Notes under the pieces: model-generated
Seen by the model: the letters and a program-made list of their open reading frames with translations, nothing else
What the model was told of the DNA's origin: nothing
The model's database searches: none
Translations under genes and position numbers: made by a program
Assembly (NCBI GenBank): GCA_016169945.1
Contig: JADLSH010000138.1
Span: 496,001-560,000 of the forward strand
Length of the DNA: 64,000 nucleotides
Direction: 5' to 3'
From: Trachythela sp. YZ-2020
Lineage: Eukaryota > Cnidaria > Anthozoa > Malacalcyonacea > Clavulariidae
Shown here: positions 33,113 to 45,455 of the stretch, in pieces
Layout of the letters: each line of letters begins with the position of its first letter
How positions within the stretch are numbered: the stretch's first letter is position 1

Positions 33113-33381
33113 TCTGTAGAGTTGAAAAAATTGTTAGCAAAAATAGCGCACCAAGAACTTTATTTGATGCGCGAATTTCTTGTTTCATAATACACATGGC
33201 TAACTGGAATGTACTAATGTTCAAGAATCAAATTCCACAGGACTAACAGAGGGAAATAACACCATGCGTTCCCGCGATGCTCTTCTTCCCCGGTGTCTGT
33301 ACTGCATGAACGCAGTTAAGAATTATATGCCATAATATTTACGCATGTGATATATTTTCAAGAGCGATATATTATATACTC

Positions 33382-33413
<32 letters not shown>

Positions 33414-33786
33414 TAATTATATATAGCTAAGATACCTCACTCCATGCATATTAAATTGTGTTAGGGCAAGGTGTTGACTGGAAGTGTAGTGCTCCATTAG
33501 CGAACTGTGTAATTGGATATTGTTGTTGTATGATTATGCACGCGATCAACGGTATACCATTGGTGCACCGTACACACTTAAGAATATATAATTAGTAAAT
33601 ATATAGTGTCCCGTTGCAATTTCTTAAAATATTTGCTATATGTATAGTTTAAAGTATACGAGATTATTAAGCATTACACGTTCTTGCAATTCCATTGTAT
33701 TTGTACATATTACCTCAATAAGTTGTTAATACTTAGTATATGACATTGTGAGAAATTGAGTCGTAATGTCTCACACAGGGAAGTGT
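33113..33786. other. no gene; (TA)n microsatellite at 33389-33413
   Basis: AT-rich spacer between the MITE and the next LINE 3' end. Nothing else supported. Confidence 0.4.
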
Positions 33787-34040
33787 TGTAGATTTAGATT
33801 TAGATTTATTATAAATTCACACGTTTCCACAATAATTTACAAAAGTTAATTAGAGAATTACAAGTTTAAATTACAAGAGAAATTGATACAAAATCATTAC
33901 CGTGTGCAGTGGCCAAAGTAGCTATAAGCTTTCGAGTTGGTCACTGCCTACGCTTAATTATTATTCAAAATTGAGGACGGTATCTACTTAGATAGATAAT
34001 TAAATCTCCACATATACTGTAAGCGGGATTACTGATCTAT

Positions 34041-37000
34041 TTATATTTGTACTTGTGAAATGAGCAAAGATTGACTATACGTTTTTTTAAATAAAGAAAT
34101 TGAATTTGATTGCTTGATTTCATTATCAATAGTCTCCCATATTTTAGATGAAGTAAATAAAAATGTTTGAGTTCCAAAATTAGTTCGTGCACTTGGTCTA
34201 GAAAAGTTAGATTGTGCAGCAAATCTAGTGTTGTATGAATGTAGTGATGATGCAAGGGTAATAGTGTCAGAAAATATCATAGGTAGTTGACTTTTTTCAT
34301 TTATAACTTTATAGGTGAATACTGCTAATTTGAGTTTAAAAACACTGTCTAGCTTAAGAATACCTAATAGGCTGTAATACGGTGTAGCATTCTCTCTTTT
34401 GCCAGCGAAGAATATGCTTCTAATGCATTTATTTTGACATGATTTCAATTTCTTCAATTTCGAGGCATAAGCGTTTCCCCAACTCATCAACCCGTAGTTA
34501 ATGTACGGATAGATGAGAGTAAAGTACAGTTGCTTCAGCATCTTTAAATCAACATAATATCTAAGTTTAGTAATAATTCCAGTGTTTTTGGCAAGTTTAT
34601 TATTCACATGGCTTATCTGTTGGTCCCAGCTTATATTGGTATCAATGTATATACCTAAATATTTAATGTGGTTTTTCTGTTCAATGTTTCTTATAAGTTT
34701 AATTTTACGAACTCGTTTCTTACTAGAGGTAATTACCATAAACTTAGTTTTATTTATATTAATTGACAATTTATTGGCATCGCAATATCGAAATATGTGG
34801 TTTAATTCTTCATTCATCACTTTTTCAACATCATCAATACTTGTGCTTGAGTAAAATACATTGGAATCGTCAGCAAAAATTCGAAATGAAACTTTGTTTG
34901 AACAATTTGGCATATCATTGATGTATAATATAAAAAGAAGTGGCCCAAGTGTTGATCCTTGAGGAACTCCACAAGACATCGTTAAGTATTCGGATTCAGT
35001 GTTTCCTATTTTAACATATTGTTGTCTATTGGTTAAATAATTACTGAACCATGTCAAAGGTGTTCCACGTATGCCATATTTATATAGTTTCGCTAACAAA
35101 ATTTCATGATCGACCGTATCAAATGCTTTAGAAAAGTCTAAAACAAACCACAGGTTATTTTTTATTATCAATTGCCGACTTTAGATTATCTGTGATTTCC
35201 AGAATAGCTTGCTCTGTTGAATATCCTTTTCTAAACCCAAATTGGTAGTCAAAGATTAGTTTGTTTTTAGCAAGAAATTGTTCAAGCTGGTTATATACTA
35301 ATCGTTCTAGTACTTTTGCAAATGGTGATAGTATCGATATTGGACGATAATTGTTTGGATCAGTTTCTATGCCGTTTTATAAACAGGTGTAATACGTGAA
35401 ATCTTTAATACATTTGGAACTATGCCACTAATAATTGATTCATTATAAATACAAGTGAAAATTGGAACCATTATAGATGATGCTATTTTAATAATGGAAT
35501 TTGGGAGGCTAATGGAAGACTTATTTTCCTTCAATGAGAGAAATAATTGTTGAACTTGTGATTCAGTCACAGGTAACATTACAAAACTTGATGTAGGTGA
35601 ATTCCGTATATATGATGTTGGGATGAAGCTGGAAGTATTTAATTTGCTTGCCAAATTTGGGCCAACTGATTAACAAAGTGTTGGTTAAATTGATTAGCTA
35701 TATCATATTTATCAGTGTATATATTTCCATTTCGTATTAATCTAGATGGAGATAACTGTCCTTTCGGTTGACGTTTAATTAGATTGCCTATAAGTTTCCA
35801 TGTTGCTTTTAAGTTGTTTTTATACTTTTCAAACTGGCTATTATAATACCTAGTTTTGTTTATGGCTTTAATTTTATTTAACTTATTAGCATATTGTTTA
35901 TACTGCTTAACTTTCCTCGCATTATTACTGAAAAAATGTGAGCGGTACATTCTCTGTTTAACTTTAATTGATTTTAAAATACCATTAGTAATCCATGGTT
36001 TATTAAATTGTTTAAGCTTACTACGAGGCACTTCCTTCATAGGTGCATGCTTTTGTGTTACTTCTTCCAACTTATTGATTATATTTTTTGTGGTCTGATG
36101 AATATTATTGCCTAAATCTCGAAGTTTTTCATGCCAGTCAACTTGTGATAGATCACGAAGATATTCATCTTTATTAAAAGACTTGTAGTCACGGTAGAAC
36201 CTTTTTTCATTCAATCTCTCGCAAGGTATATTTATAATGCTAAATACAGGTAGATGGTCAGATATATCGAATATAGCAATTCCTGATTGAGCTTGATGTA
36301 TGGACTTGTTTATGTAAATATGGTCAATTAGAGTTTTAGTGTGGTTAGTTATCCTGGTAGGCTTAGTTATAATAGGGATAAAGTTATTCGTATATAACAT
36401 ATCTAAATACCTTTCGGTAGGGTGGTGAGTAACATAACGAAGAAAATCAATATTTATATCGCCTAATATTATAACCTGATAATTAAGTTGATTAAGATGC
36501 TTTAGCAACTCGTCAAGATGTTCTATGTAAGCCTGAATATTTGATCGAGGATGTCTGTAAATACAGCCTACCATGATATTCTTATTGCTATTACAGGTAA
36601 GGTCGGATTCAATCTCTACCCAACAAGATTCAACATCCTCCAATAATAGTTTGATATCAGGTCTAGCCACAGTTTTTAAATTTTGCTTAACATATATTCC
36701 TGCACCACCCGCATTAGTTGGCGAGTCAACGTGGTAAAAACTATAGCCAGAAATATCAACATTAATTGCAGTATTTTCATTTAATTTTGTCTCAGTGACA
36801 GCTAAAATATCCAGTGGAGACGAAAATAACTGTATCATATCGTGTACTAAAGTAAGATTTTTTGGGAGACTTCTTACATTGCAGTGGAAAACTGAAAGTG
36901 ACTTAGATCCTGCTGCGTTCAGCATATTATTGATTTTGTCGATCGAATAATAGTCGGACACTAAATTGGTCAACATGTTATCAGGGTCATTTTCATCTAA

Positions 37001-37072
37001 TTTATCTGGATTTGGAAGAATATTATATAGATCCATATCTGAATCTAATTCTCTGGTTGTGCAATTAAACAA
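34041..37072 (-). pseudogene. LINE A ORF2: endonuclease and reverse transcriptase
   Basis: About 1,010 codons in the original frame. The APE-type endonuclease is in the first 477 residues, with SVFHCNVRSL, AVTETKLNEN, VIILGDINIDFL and ISDHLPVF. RT follows with [50 protein letters not shown] and the catalytic FADDSNVF, then the typical C-terminal domain. Three frameshifts break it: about 35665, about 35372 and about 35165. All catalytic motifs are otherwise preserved. It copies LINE RNA into DNA by target-primed reverse transcription. It sits 137 bp after ORF1. Confidence 0.85.
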
Positions 37073-37209
37073 AGAATTAAATTCTCTGTCATTCAGGTTG
37101 ACAAAGGCAATTGTTGATGTAAGCTACTACAGTCAAGTTCATCCATGGAGAACATTTGATCATAAGTATGCGTGTAATCACGCATGCATGCACTTGTACA
37201 ATTTACACA

Positions 37210-37740
37210 CTAATTATATTTATCATAACTAGGCTCTCCCACGAAACTGTCAAAATGATTAATGTTTGTAAATTCGAAAACCTTTGAACTTTCAGACTCC
37301 CTCAGTAGAATTTTACCGTTCACCGTCCAGACGAATTTCCATTTATTCCTACGTTTAAATTCATTTACCTTGCCAAGAAGTCTTTTTCTGAGGAAAGTTA
37401 GTGACTCGTTGATATAAATGTTATCGGTTTCATGAATAGATTTACCATACTCACTTGCAATTAGCGGAACGTCCTTTGACTTTTTCCCAATCAACTTACT
37501 TCGATTTTTGTAAAATGCTTCTCTCATGTCTCTATGGACAAACTTTACGATAATGCGGTCCTTTACCTTTCGAGTTGGTGGGAGGCGATGAGCGGTTGAT
37601 ATGTGGTGTTCAGATACTTGAATTCCTAGCATTTCACCAACTTGTACTGCTATTTGAGTCGGGTCATCCTTCGGTGGTATTGGTATTCCCGTAATCTCGA
37701 TGCAATCGCGGCGTAAATACTGCTGTATGTTATCCAACAA
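37210..37740 (-). CDS. LINE A ORF1, RNA-binding protein, N-terminally truncated
   Basis: 176 codons, open from the truncation. Contains YLRRDCIEITGIPIPPKDDP, STAHRLPPTRKVKDRIIVKF and AFYKNRSKLIGKKSK, then IYINESLTFLRKRLL. This is the RRM-like plus C-terminal-domain layout of LINE ORF1 proteins, which coat the RNA. The coiled coil expected upstream is missing because of the truncation. Confidence 0.7.
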   Translation of the reverse strand: MLDNIQQYLRRDCIEITGIPIPPKDDPTQIAVQVGEMLGIQVSEHHISTAHRLPPTRKVKDRIIVKFVHRDMREAFYKNRSKLIGKKSKDVPLIASEYGKSIHETDNIYINESLTFLRKRLLGKVNEFKRRNKWKFVWTVNGKILLRESESSKVFEFTNINHFDSFVGEPSYDKYN

Positions 37741-37844
37741 TACAACTGTATGTTACCCGATTGTGCTCAATCGAAACGTCGCCATTTGTACTTGTACACT
37801 ATGTATTATTAATAGTTTTTGTTTTAACTTCGTACAAACGGATA

Positions 37845-40800
37845 TATTATTATTATTATTATTGATGAATATTTCTCCAAATATGGTTTTTCAGAAATAA
37901 TTACAGTAATATCATAGTGTATGTTTTAACTAAAATAGCTATATTTACATATTTAAAATTATTAAAATATCTAAACTATTTAAAAGTGTTGAAATTCATA
38001 AGTCCTAAAAAGGGTATTACAAGTATTAAGCAGTCCACTCCTTATATAAAAACTGTCTGATTGAATTTTTGAATATTTCCAGACTGGAAGTTTCTTTTAT
38101 ATCCTTCGGTAAATTATTCCATAATTTTGTTCCCCTGTACAAAAATGAACGCTGCCCAACAGCCGTCTTATAAAGTGGAACATCTAATTCATCTTTCCTT
38201 CTTGTGTTACGGTCGTGTGTCTCTGATCGGTATGAAAATCTACTTGAGAGGTATGATGGAGCTAAACCTTTTAAACACTTGAAGGTCATAACTGCGTCTT
38301 TATAACGCAGCATATAACTGACGGGTAGCCAATTCAGTTGACGTAACGCCGGGGTTATATGGTCAAATTTTCTTTAGACAGTGACTATTCTTGCAGCAAA
38401 GTTCTGCACACTTTGCAGTTTGGCGACGTTTTTGTTAGATGTGTTTGCCCACACAGATGAGGAGTAGTATAATCTGCTGAATATTAAAGCGTTTATTACA
38501 GTTATCAGAGTATGATCGTCTAAGATATGTTTAATTCGATTTATTTGACACAGGGAGTTTATACATTTTGAAACTAATTTTGTTATGTGCTCGTCATAAC
38601 TCAAACACTCATCCAATTCCATCCCTAAATCCTTTGCAAAAGGCACAGGTTGTAGTTGTTTGTCGAGAAAAGTCACACGAAAATCTTGTACTCCTTTGAG
38701 CATTTGAGGTGTCCCAAATAAAAGCAGCTTTGTTTTTTCCGGATTAGCAAGCAAGCTATTAGAGCAACACCACGCTGCAATTTTCCTTAAATCATCCGTA
38801 AGTTGAGCCTCTGCTAGTCCTATGTCTATAATAGAAAACGACAAATAAACTTTTGAGTCATCAACATAAGATTCCAAAGGGCACTTGTCAGGAACGGTTG
38901 GTAAGTCGTTTATATAAATGTTGAATAACAACGGCCCAAGAATGGAACCTTGGGGCACGCCATGTTCAACCGAACGAGAGTCTGATAGCTTATATCCGAT
39001 CCTAACCGACTGTTTTCTATCCGACAGGTAGCTCTTAAACCAAGCTACTGTTTCGTTAGAAACGCCCATCGACCGAAGTTTATTGAGAAGCAACAGATGA
39101 TTAATGCTATCAAACGCCTTAGATAGATCCAATAAAACAACGGCAGTTAATTCCTTCTTATCCATAGCATCCAAGATCGTATCTGTCAAAAATATATTTA
39201 ACGTTTCTGTCGAATGCCTCTTTTTATTACCACTCTGATGAACCGTAAGGCGCTTTTTCCGAGATAAATATTCAGTTAATTGATTTAGTGCAACACGTTC
39301 GCAGATTTTCGAAGCCACTGGCAGCAGTGACACCGGACGATTATCGTTAGGTATTTCAAAGTCTCCTTCCTTCAAGAGTGGAGTGACTTCCGATATTTTC
39401 CATGCTGATGGATATACAGATGTTAACAGAGAACAGTTAACGATCTCAGTTAATGTTGAAAGTATAATAGGTAAAGCATCTTTAATCACTTTAAATGATA
39501 CCTTGTCTATTCCAGGTGCTTTATTAGGTGGAAACGTATTCACAATTTTGCGGATTTCATAGGATGATACCGGATAAAAGCGGAATTCATCCAAATCATT
39601 GAATCGATCGAGATCCTTTGATGGTACTCGAGGTAGATTATGTTTCACTGCTATCTTTTGGGATTCTTCCATCGTCTTTAATCCCACAGAGGTGTAAAAC
39701 ACATTGAATTCGTCCGCTAATTCTTTCATATCTTTGGTGTAAATAGGCTTCGATATTCCATTACGTGGTACACATTTCCTAACAACTTTCCACATAGCGT
39801 TCGGTGATTTGTTATTATAGATTTCGTTTCGTACATAATTTCTTTCGGCCTCTCGTAACCTTATCTTAACTTCCCCACGTGAAAGACGAAAATTTTCCCA
39901 ATCCGTGATATCGTTAGTTTGACGAGCTAATTTGTGCAATCGATCCCTTTTCTTCATCACTTCCTTTATTTCGTCATCCACAAAGGGACATTGACGGTGT
40001 CTTATCTTAATTGCTTTAATGGGTGCATGACTTTCCAGAACACTAAGAAAATTACTGTTAAAATGATTTAATTTCTCATTTACATCATCAATTAAAGAAT
40101 TATCTCCCCATTGTACTTTTGCTATGTCCTCCAAAAACTTGACCGGACTATAATGTCTATAACTCCTGGTGATCACGAATGTGGGTTTCCTTTTAGGTAA
40201 TTTCAAGTTAAGAACAGTACATATCACGTAATGGTCACTTATGTGATTCTCTATAACCCCACTTTCGAAGACTATGTTGGTATTGGATGCTAAAATGACG
40301 TCTATTAAAGTTGACGATTGTTTTGTGACTCTTGTCGGAGAGGTTATAAGCTGAGTCAGGTTCAGACTTGAACATAGATCTTTGAGAACACTAGACTCCC
40401 GTGAATTTTCCAACATATCACAATTGAGGTCACCAACAATAAACACATCTTTCCCCCTGGTAAGAGCCATGGAGTATTTCTCCGAAAAATCATTGGTAAA
40501 ACATGCCACAGGACAATCTGGAGGCCTGTACGTTGTACACAAGAGAATAGATTTTAGGTTTTTATGTTGGACTTGCATCCATAGTTGGTGAAAGCCAGAA
40601 GAGGAGATTTCAGTTAGTTCTTTCAAGATTTTAGTTTTCAACGAAGAACGAGAAAAAACACAAACGCCACTGGTTCTATCTAATCTTGTCAATTTGTACC
40701 CTTCAATTTCCACCTCAGCATTAGAAACCGTAGAGTTTAACCAAGACTCCGATACAGTGAAAATATCATAATCTTTTTCTTGAATAAAAATGCGTAATTG

Positions 40801-40938
40801 CAACAAGTGATTTCTATTTTTAAGCGAGCGAATATTCAAATGAGCAATTTTAATCTTTGAACTTTGAAAACGTCTTGAATTACTCACGTTACATACTGTG
40901 GCACATAAGACTACCATTCCATATATTGTCTCTTTCAA
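37845..40938 (-). mobile_element. LINE B, nearly intact ORF2-bearing element
   Basis: ORF2 at 40938-38026 is followed by a 3' UTR of about 180 bp and an (AAT)n tail (ATT units at about 37845-37864 on the plus strand). No ORF1 is visible upstream up to 41220, so the copy is either 5' truncated at the ORF2 start or of a single-ORF type. Confidence 0.75.
38026..40938 (-). pseudogene. LINE B ORF2, single nonsense codon
   Basis: 971 codons including the terminal stop, in one frame, interrupted only by a TAA at 38371-38373 after codon 855 (ARIVTV, stop, RKFDHITP). Endonuclease motifs: HLNIRSL (33-39), SESWL (63-67), GDLNCD (169-174), SDHYV (234-238). RT motifs: NRPVSLLP (533-540), LDLSKAFD (603-610), VPQGSILGP (661-669) and a YVDD catalytic box (691-694) where FADD is more usual in the group. 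The C-terminal part ends TKLWNNLPKDIKETSS. The low damage indicates recent activity. If the TAA is a reading error, this would be an intact ORF2. Confidence 0.85.
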
Positions 40939-41223
40939 CTTGTTATCACATGCACATATTCGCGTTTATCAATGAACTGTATGACCTTATCAATACAACT
41001 CGCACAAACTGTAACTACAGAAATATCGTCGTATTTATTTATTTATTTAGCTTCGCCTATGCTAACAATATTGCAAATTAGGGAATAAATTAAATACTCC
41101 CAAACACATGCAAAATAAAAATAAAAAGGCGGGACACCACAACAGTTTAACACCAATTACTGTGGGCCCTTATAAAATATAAAATGGATATATAAAATGG
41201 GAAAAATACACTGAACATAGTTA

Positions 41224-42080
41224 CTAACGACAGCAAGTCAAAGACTGTATGAGAGTCCGCGAAGAGTTACATTTCAAACATATTGTTTTCCATGTTCTGG
41301 CGTCGTCTACGTTGTAACAATTTTGAAGAGCTTTATGGTAATAATCAAAAAGCATCTTCTTAAATTGGCACATGGGTAAGTCTTTCAGCCTTAGGTGTTG
41401 AGGCAGTGAGTTCCATGTTCTCGTTGTTCTATTGAAAAATGAGCGTTGGTATGTAACAGACTTACATTTACGAGGACGGAACGATAATACATTTACATTA
41501 ACAGTGGATCTAGTAAGCCTCGATGGAATTATAGGTACAGGCAGGACATCTACGGAGACAGTTATGAAGTTGTTAATGGCTTTGAAGAAAAACACGAGAT
41601 CAAGATACTCATGCCAGTAGGAGATTGGTAGTAGGTCTAAAGATATCAGCCTGTCTTTGTACGTTTCAGCACAAAAGAAGGGTAGTTTCAAGATGAGTTT
41701 TGTGCCCCGGCGTTGGATTCGCTCTGTCCTCTTGATCAACTCGATTGACTGTGGGGACCATACTTGTGTGGCGTAGCCTAACACAGATCGTACGATTGTC
41801 AGGAACAATGTTCGACGTATTTTTATATTATTTATTTGTGGAGCAGATCTGCGCAGAAAACCAAGCATTTTGTTTGCTTTCGCACAGCGATCTTGGGTGT
41901 GATCTGACCAGGTTAAATTGTTATTAATCAAAATTCCCAAGTCTCTTTCCTTCAATGTAACTGTCAGGGTCTTACTCTTGATTGTATAGTCCTGCTTTAT
42001 AGGGTTTGCTTTTCTAGTTATGTGCTGACACTTGCACTTGTCTTGGTTAAAGACAAGACCCGAAGAGGTCTTATGCCTCA
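41224..42080 (-). pseudogene. LINE C, RT C-terminal fragment
   Basis: The open frame continues to 42225, but LINE-like sequence begins near 42060 with LVFNQDKCKCQHITRKANPI, followed by LKERDLGILINNNLTWSDH, TIVRSVLGYATQVWSPQSIE and a C-terminal CX2C (TICLKCNSS). This is the region after the RT catalytic core. 5' truncation falls at a 10-bp minisatellite. Confidence 0.75.
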
Positions 42081-42087
42081 TGCATAA

Positions 42088-42172
42088 TAGAGGTCGTATG
42101 AGGTCGTATGAGGTCGTATGAGGTCGTATGAGGTCGTATGAGGTCGTATGAGGTCGTATGAGGTCGTATGCC
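42088..42172. repeat. 10-bp minisatellite GAGGTCGTAT, about 8 copies
   Basis: Eight consecutive copies of AGGTCGTATG, bounded on both sides by TATGCCTCATGCAT. In the minus-strand frame it reads as a repeating SYDLIRPHTT decapeptide fused to LINE C. Confidence 0.85.
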
Positions 42173-42298
42173 TCATGCATTATATTTCCCTGATCGCTTG
42201 CATGGCTGTCCAGCTCCCATCTCATATTCTGGAACGGATTCTGTAGCCAATATCTGTCAGGACAGTTACATGTACGTATATATATATTTATATATGCT

Positions 42299-42440
42299 CA
42301 AATCTGCAGACATGCATGTTTCGCCGTTCAACGGCTCGTCAGTGCAGCTTGTAACGCAGTCTAGATGCGAGTGACTTCGTATTTATACACCATACTCTTG
42401 CCCTCACCAAGCGCATGTGGTACAATACTCAGACACATGC
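42299..42440 (-). mobile_element. retrozyme-like monomer with hammerhead ribozyme
   Basis: One copy of the module found twice in tandem at 47789-48020. It appears identical to the 47789 copy from AAATCTGCAGACATGCATG to about ACTCAGACA, roughly 137 bp. Flanked by TATATATT-rich sequence on both sides. Confidence 0.7.
42304..42347 (-). ncRNA. type I hammerhead ribozyme, copy 0
   Basis: Minus-strand RNA: stem I CUGCA, core CUGACGA, stem II GCCGU-UGA-ACGGC, core GAAA, minimal stem III ACAUGCAUGU, cleavage triplet GUC, then UGCAG closing stem I. All conserved core bases are present. Predicted cut lies after the C of GUC (complement of 42309/42308). Confidence 0.8.
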
Positions 42441-42780
42441 GCATCCAGACATGCGTGATGTATATTTATATATGTATATTTATATATGTATATTTATATG
42501 GATGAAAAATCTGTCCCGCATCATATAAAGATATATATATAGGCTTAACCGCGATATTTTAAATAGTTCTATAGTCAGAATCTCCGTTACATTCTATTGC
42601 ATTCCGTAACAGAAATGGAAAATACTACATGCGACCATCTTAGCAGAAAAGCTCCTACCAGACACTATAAACCCTTTCAATTACTACAGTAATGATGACG
42701 TTTGAACAAATTATTTGACGCTTGAACAAATTATTTAGGATGCATGGGCATGTATAAAATAGGAAATTCGATTCAACTCA

Positions 42781-42915
42781 GACAATCCTGGCCAAAACCA
42801 TCGGCGACACTCTTCTTATTTGACGTTAATTACAATACCACTGCAATAATTATTCACAAACTCCCCTTCCCCCCCCCCCCCCTTACAACGTTGAGCGTAC
42901 AACATGAGGCTTAAT
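42781..42915. repeat. left half of the CAATCCTGGCCAAAAC MITE
   Basis: Colinear with 32860-33000 (CAGACAATCCTGGCCAAAAC, CACTGCAATAATTATTCACA). Contains an expanded C-run (about 16 C at 42869-42884). The right half is absent. Confidence 0.7.
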
Positions 42916-43043
42916 TATAATATTATATAAATATTGTTAGATTATATATTGCGTTATTGACTTCGGAATTTGCTGCATGCTATATAAACCCTTTTCTAGG
43001 CTATTAAACTGATACGCGTATGACAAAAAGTTACTAGGTTTAT

Positions 43044-43160
43044 CTACACATGTAAAAATTTCACATCTTGTTGACAAGTTGTTGGCTTCATAACAACTTT
43101 AACAAGCTCGTAGAAAGCCTGTCGACAACGTGTAACAAGCTTGTCATTTTATCAACCGTT
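43044..43160. repeat. CAACTTGTTAACAAGTTG-type repeat, copy 3
   Basis: Starts TCTACACATGTAAAAATTTC and continues as CTTGTTGACAAGTTGTTGGC, colinear with the 32309 copy, truncated on the right. Confidence 0.65.
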
Positions 43161-43504
43161 GTGTCATATTTATGGCAAAGTAGAATTAATATAGTAGAGC
43201 GATTGAATAGATTGATAAAACTGCCTGTATGTATGCTTGTGTAGCTGGCGCTTTGAATGTGGCAAACCCGTAGGCTTTGTATTGGTGATACGTTTGTTGA
43301 TCTGAGTTTATACTTTGCCTTAACACCTTATATTCATAATATAAATTCATATGTGTGGTGTATGTTATGCAGTTTATTAGAGAAAGTGTAATTTACGCAG
43401 TGTAAATAACCGCACGAACCTCACCTGCTAACCGCACGAACCGCAACCGAACTGCAGTGTTAAGTTACTTCTAGGCAGTACTGTAGCTATCGCAACTTCA
43501 ATTT

Positions 43505-43760
43505 ATAGCTTTTAATATGATCCTATATTAACATGAATATACTAATCTTGCCTTGTATAGCGCTATGAGTCCCGTGCTTTGTGTATTGTGCTACCTATCT
43601 CAATTTTCATATACCTGCTAATATGATCCGATACATGAATCTACTCTTGTCTGGTGTATGGTGCTACAAGGCTCTACCTATCCAACCTCAAATTTAAAAC
43701 CATTAATATGACCACTATAATAGCTCTTGTCTGGTATATTGCTACGAGTCCCATTGGTCA
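43505..43760 (+). repeat. degenerate tandem repeat, about 3 units
   Basis: Units beginning TAATATGATC or TAATATGACC and containing CTTGTCTGGTGTAT and GCTAC near 43515, 43620 and 43705. Confidence 0.45.
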
Positions 43761-45307
43761 CAATGTCTCTAAAGCCAGAGGATGTGGCCCAAATTGTATG
43801 CAACTGTCCTATCATGATGGTTCATGTCGACTCTAAACAATGTGTTTCAAATATTGGCTTTTACTATAACTTTCTGTTACTGCATGCCACATATGTTCCA
43901 GTGCTTGAGTTTGCGTGACCGATATGAACATCAAAACATTTCCGTCCTTATAATTTCCTATTTCCCAGGAAATCTGTCAACAGCTACTTTGTATACCATC
44001 ACACAATGACACAAACAACCCAGACTGTAAAATGTTACTGGATACTTCTGTGTCTGCATTGCTGGGTTTCAATTCCCGTGGTATAGATATTCATTGGTAT
44101 ACATAAAATTCCCTCTTTCACCAAATTTCCACCGCAGGGTACTTGTTTTCTTTCCGTTTTCTTGTTGTTAGTAAGTCAAAGTAAAGCACGAAGTACAGAT
44201 CTGAATCAAACCTGGCGATGTTAATTCCTGAATTCCACGTCAATCCCTAATTTGCTGCATCAATGTTCTGAACTGAATTATGAACTCTAGTGCATTTGTT
44301 GTATGATCTTTATTGTTCGCATTACTGCATACATTGCGAGAATGAAATTAGTACTGGGGCTCAGCTAGTTTACACCGCAAAGTTTTGTACTGTAGTTTAA
44401 ACTTAAAATATTGATATAATGCAAGATCGAAATACAATCTTGGCGCTTGCATAATTTAAACTTGCAGGTTAAAAGTCATTAATGCAACCAATTCCATGCT
44501 TTTCGTCCGGACACTGTCTATCATACTTGGTATGATGCTGTGTAATGTCGATGGCAATACTTCTTTGATTTGTAAAGATAGTGGAGCTATGTGGGGGAGC
44601 TGCTGGAAGTCTTGGCCCTACCCAGGTTTTTTCCTGTACTGCAGGTTTTTTCTGGCCTCCCTGATTATCCAGCCTTAGCATAAGTGTTGGCATCGTGTGC
44701 ACGGCATTCTAATATTAGCCCTCAGTTTTTCGATTTCCTTCTCGCACTTAGATACGTACGTTTCCTTTTGAGCATGGAGTAATAACTGATGAAAATTACT
44801 TTCGAAATGGGTCTTCGTAATAGCAACCAAGTACATAATTTATGTTCGCCGTTTGTTTCGGTCTTTCCACAGTTTATAATATACAAAGAGAACTCAGACC
44901 GGTTTCAGCAATGAAGTCAGAATATATCGATGCATCAAAGGGCAAAACCAACATAAATAAGAAAAATTCAACTGGTCCCAAAGCTACAAACTGTTTATAT
45001 TCGGCTTCCCGTGACGGAAATTACAATATGTACTTCGTACAGATTGTAATTAATAGCAGGGAAGTGCTGTCATTTGGGACAACACTTCGCCACGTGAAGT
45101 GCATTTTACAGGTCATTCTGGTCGAAAATGCGACCTAATTACCTGACCTAGAGACTTGATGGGTCAGTCATCCATAGTTGAGTACCATGCACCAATGGTT
45201 GATCACCAGTCCAACTAGGACTCAATTTCAACGAGCTGACTGATCTGAACGGGGTCCGCCTGTTCCCCTGTTATCTAGAGGTGCACCTGTTCCTTTAGAC
45301 AAACCTA
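43761..45307. other. no gene recognised
   Basis: ORFs up to 98 codons (44842-45138) without a recognisable domain. No RNA gene or repeat boundary seen. Confidence 0.3.
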
Positions 45308-45450
<143 letters not shown>

Positions 45451-45455
45451 CAGGG

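Larger units (their letters stand above)
33787..37740 (-). mobile_element. LINE A, two-ORF CR1/L2-group element, 5' truncated
   Basis: The element reads on the minus strand: ORF1 (37740-37210), ORF2 (37072-34041 with frameshifts), a 3' UTR and a tail of TAAATC units (GATTTA on the plus strand, 33789-33809). The ORF1 frame is cut at its 5' side at 37740, so the copy is truncated. Total about 3.95 kb. Confidence 0.8.

Noticed and set aside
37760..37785. CGAAACGTC next to a LINE end as another hammerhead
   Set aside because: There is no CUGANGA core or pairing stem upstream, so only half of the motif is present.
42868..42885. Poly-C run as a functional element
   Set aside because: The related copy at 32860-33000 lacks it; it looks like simple slippage.
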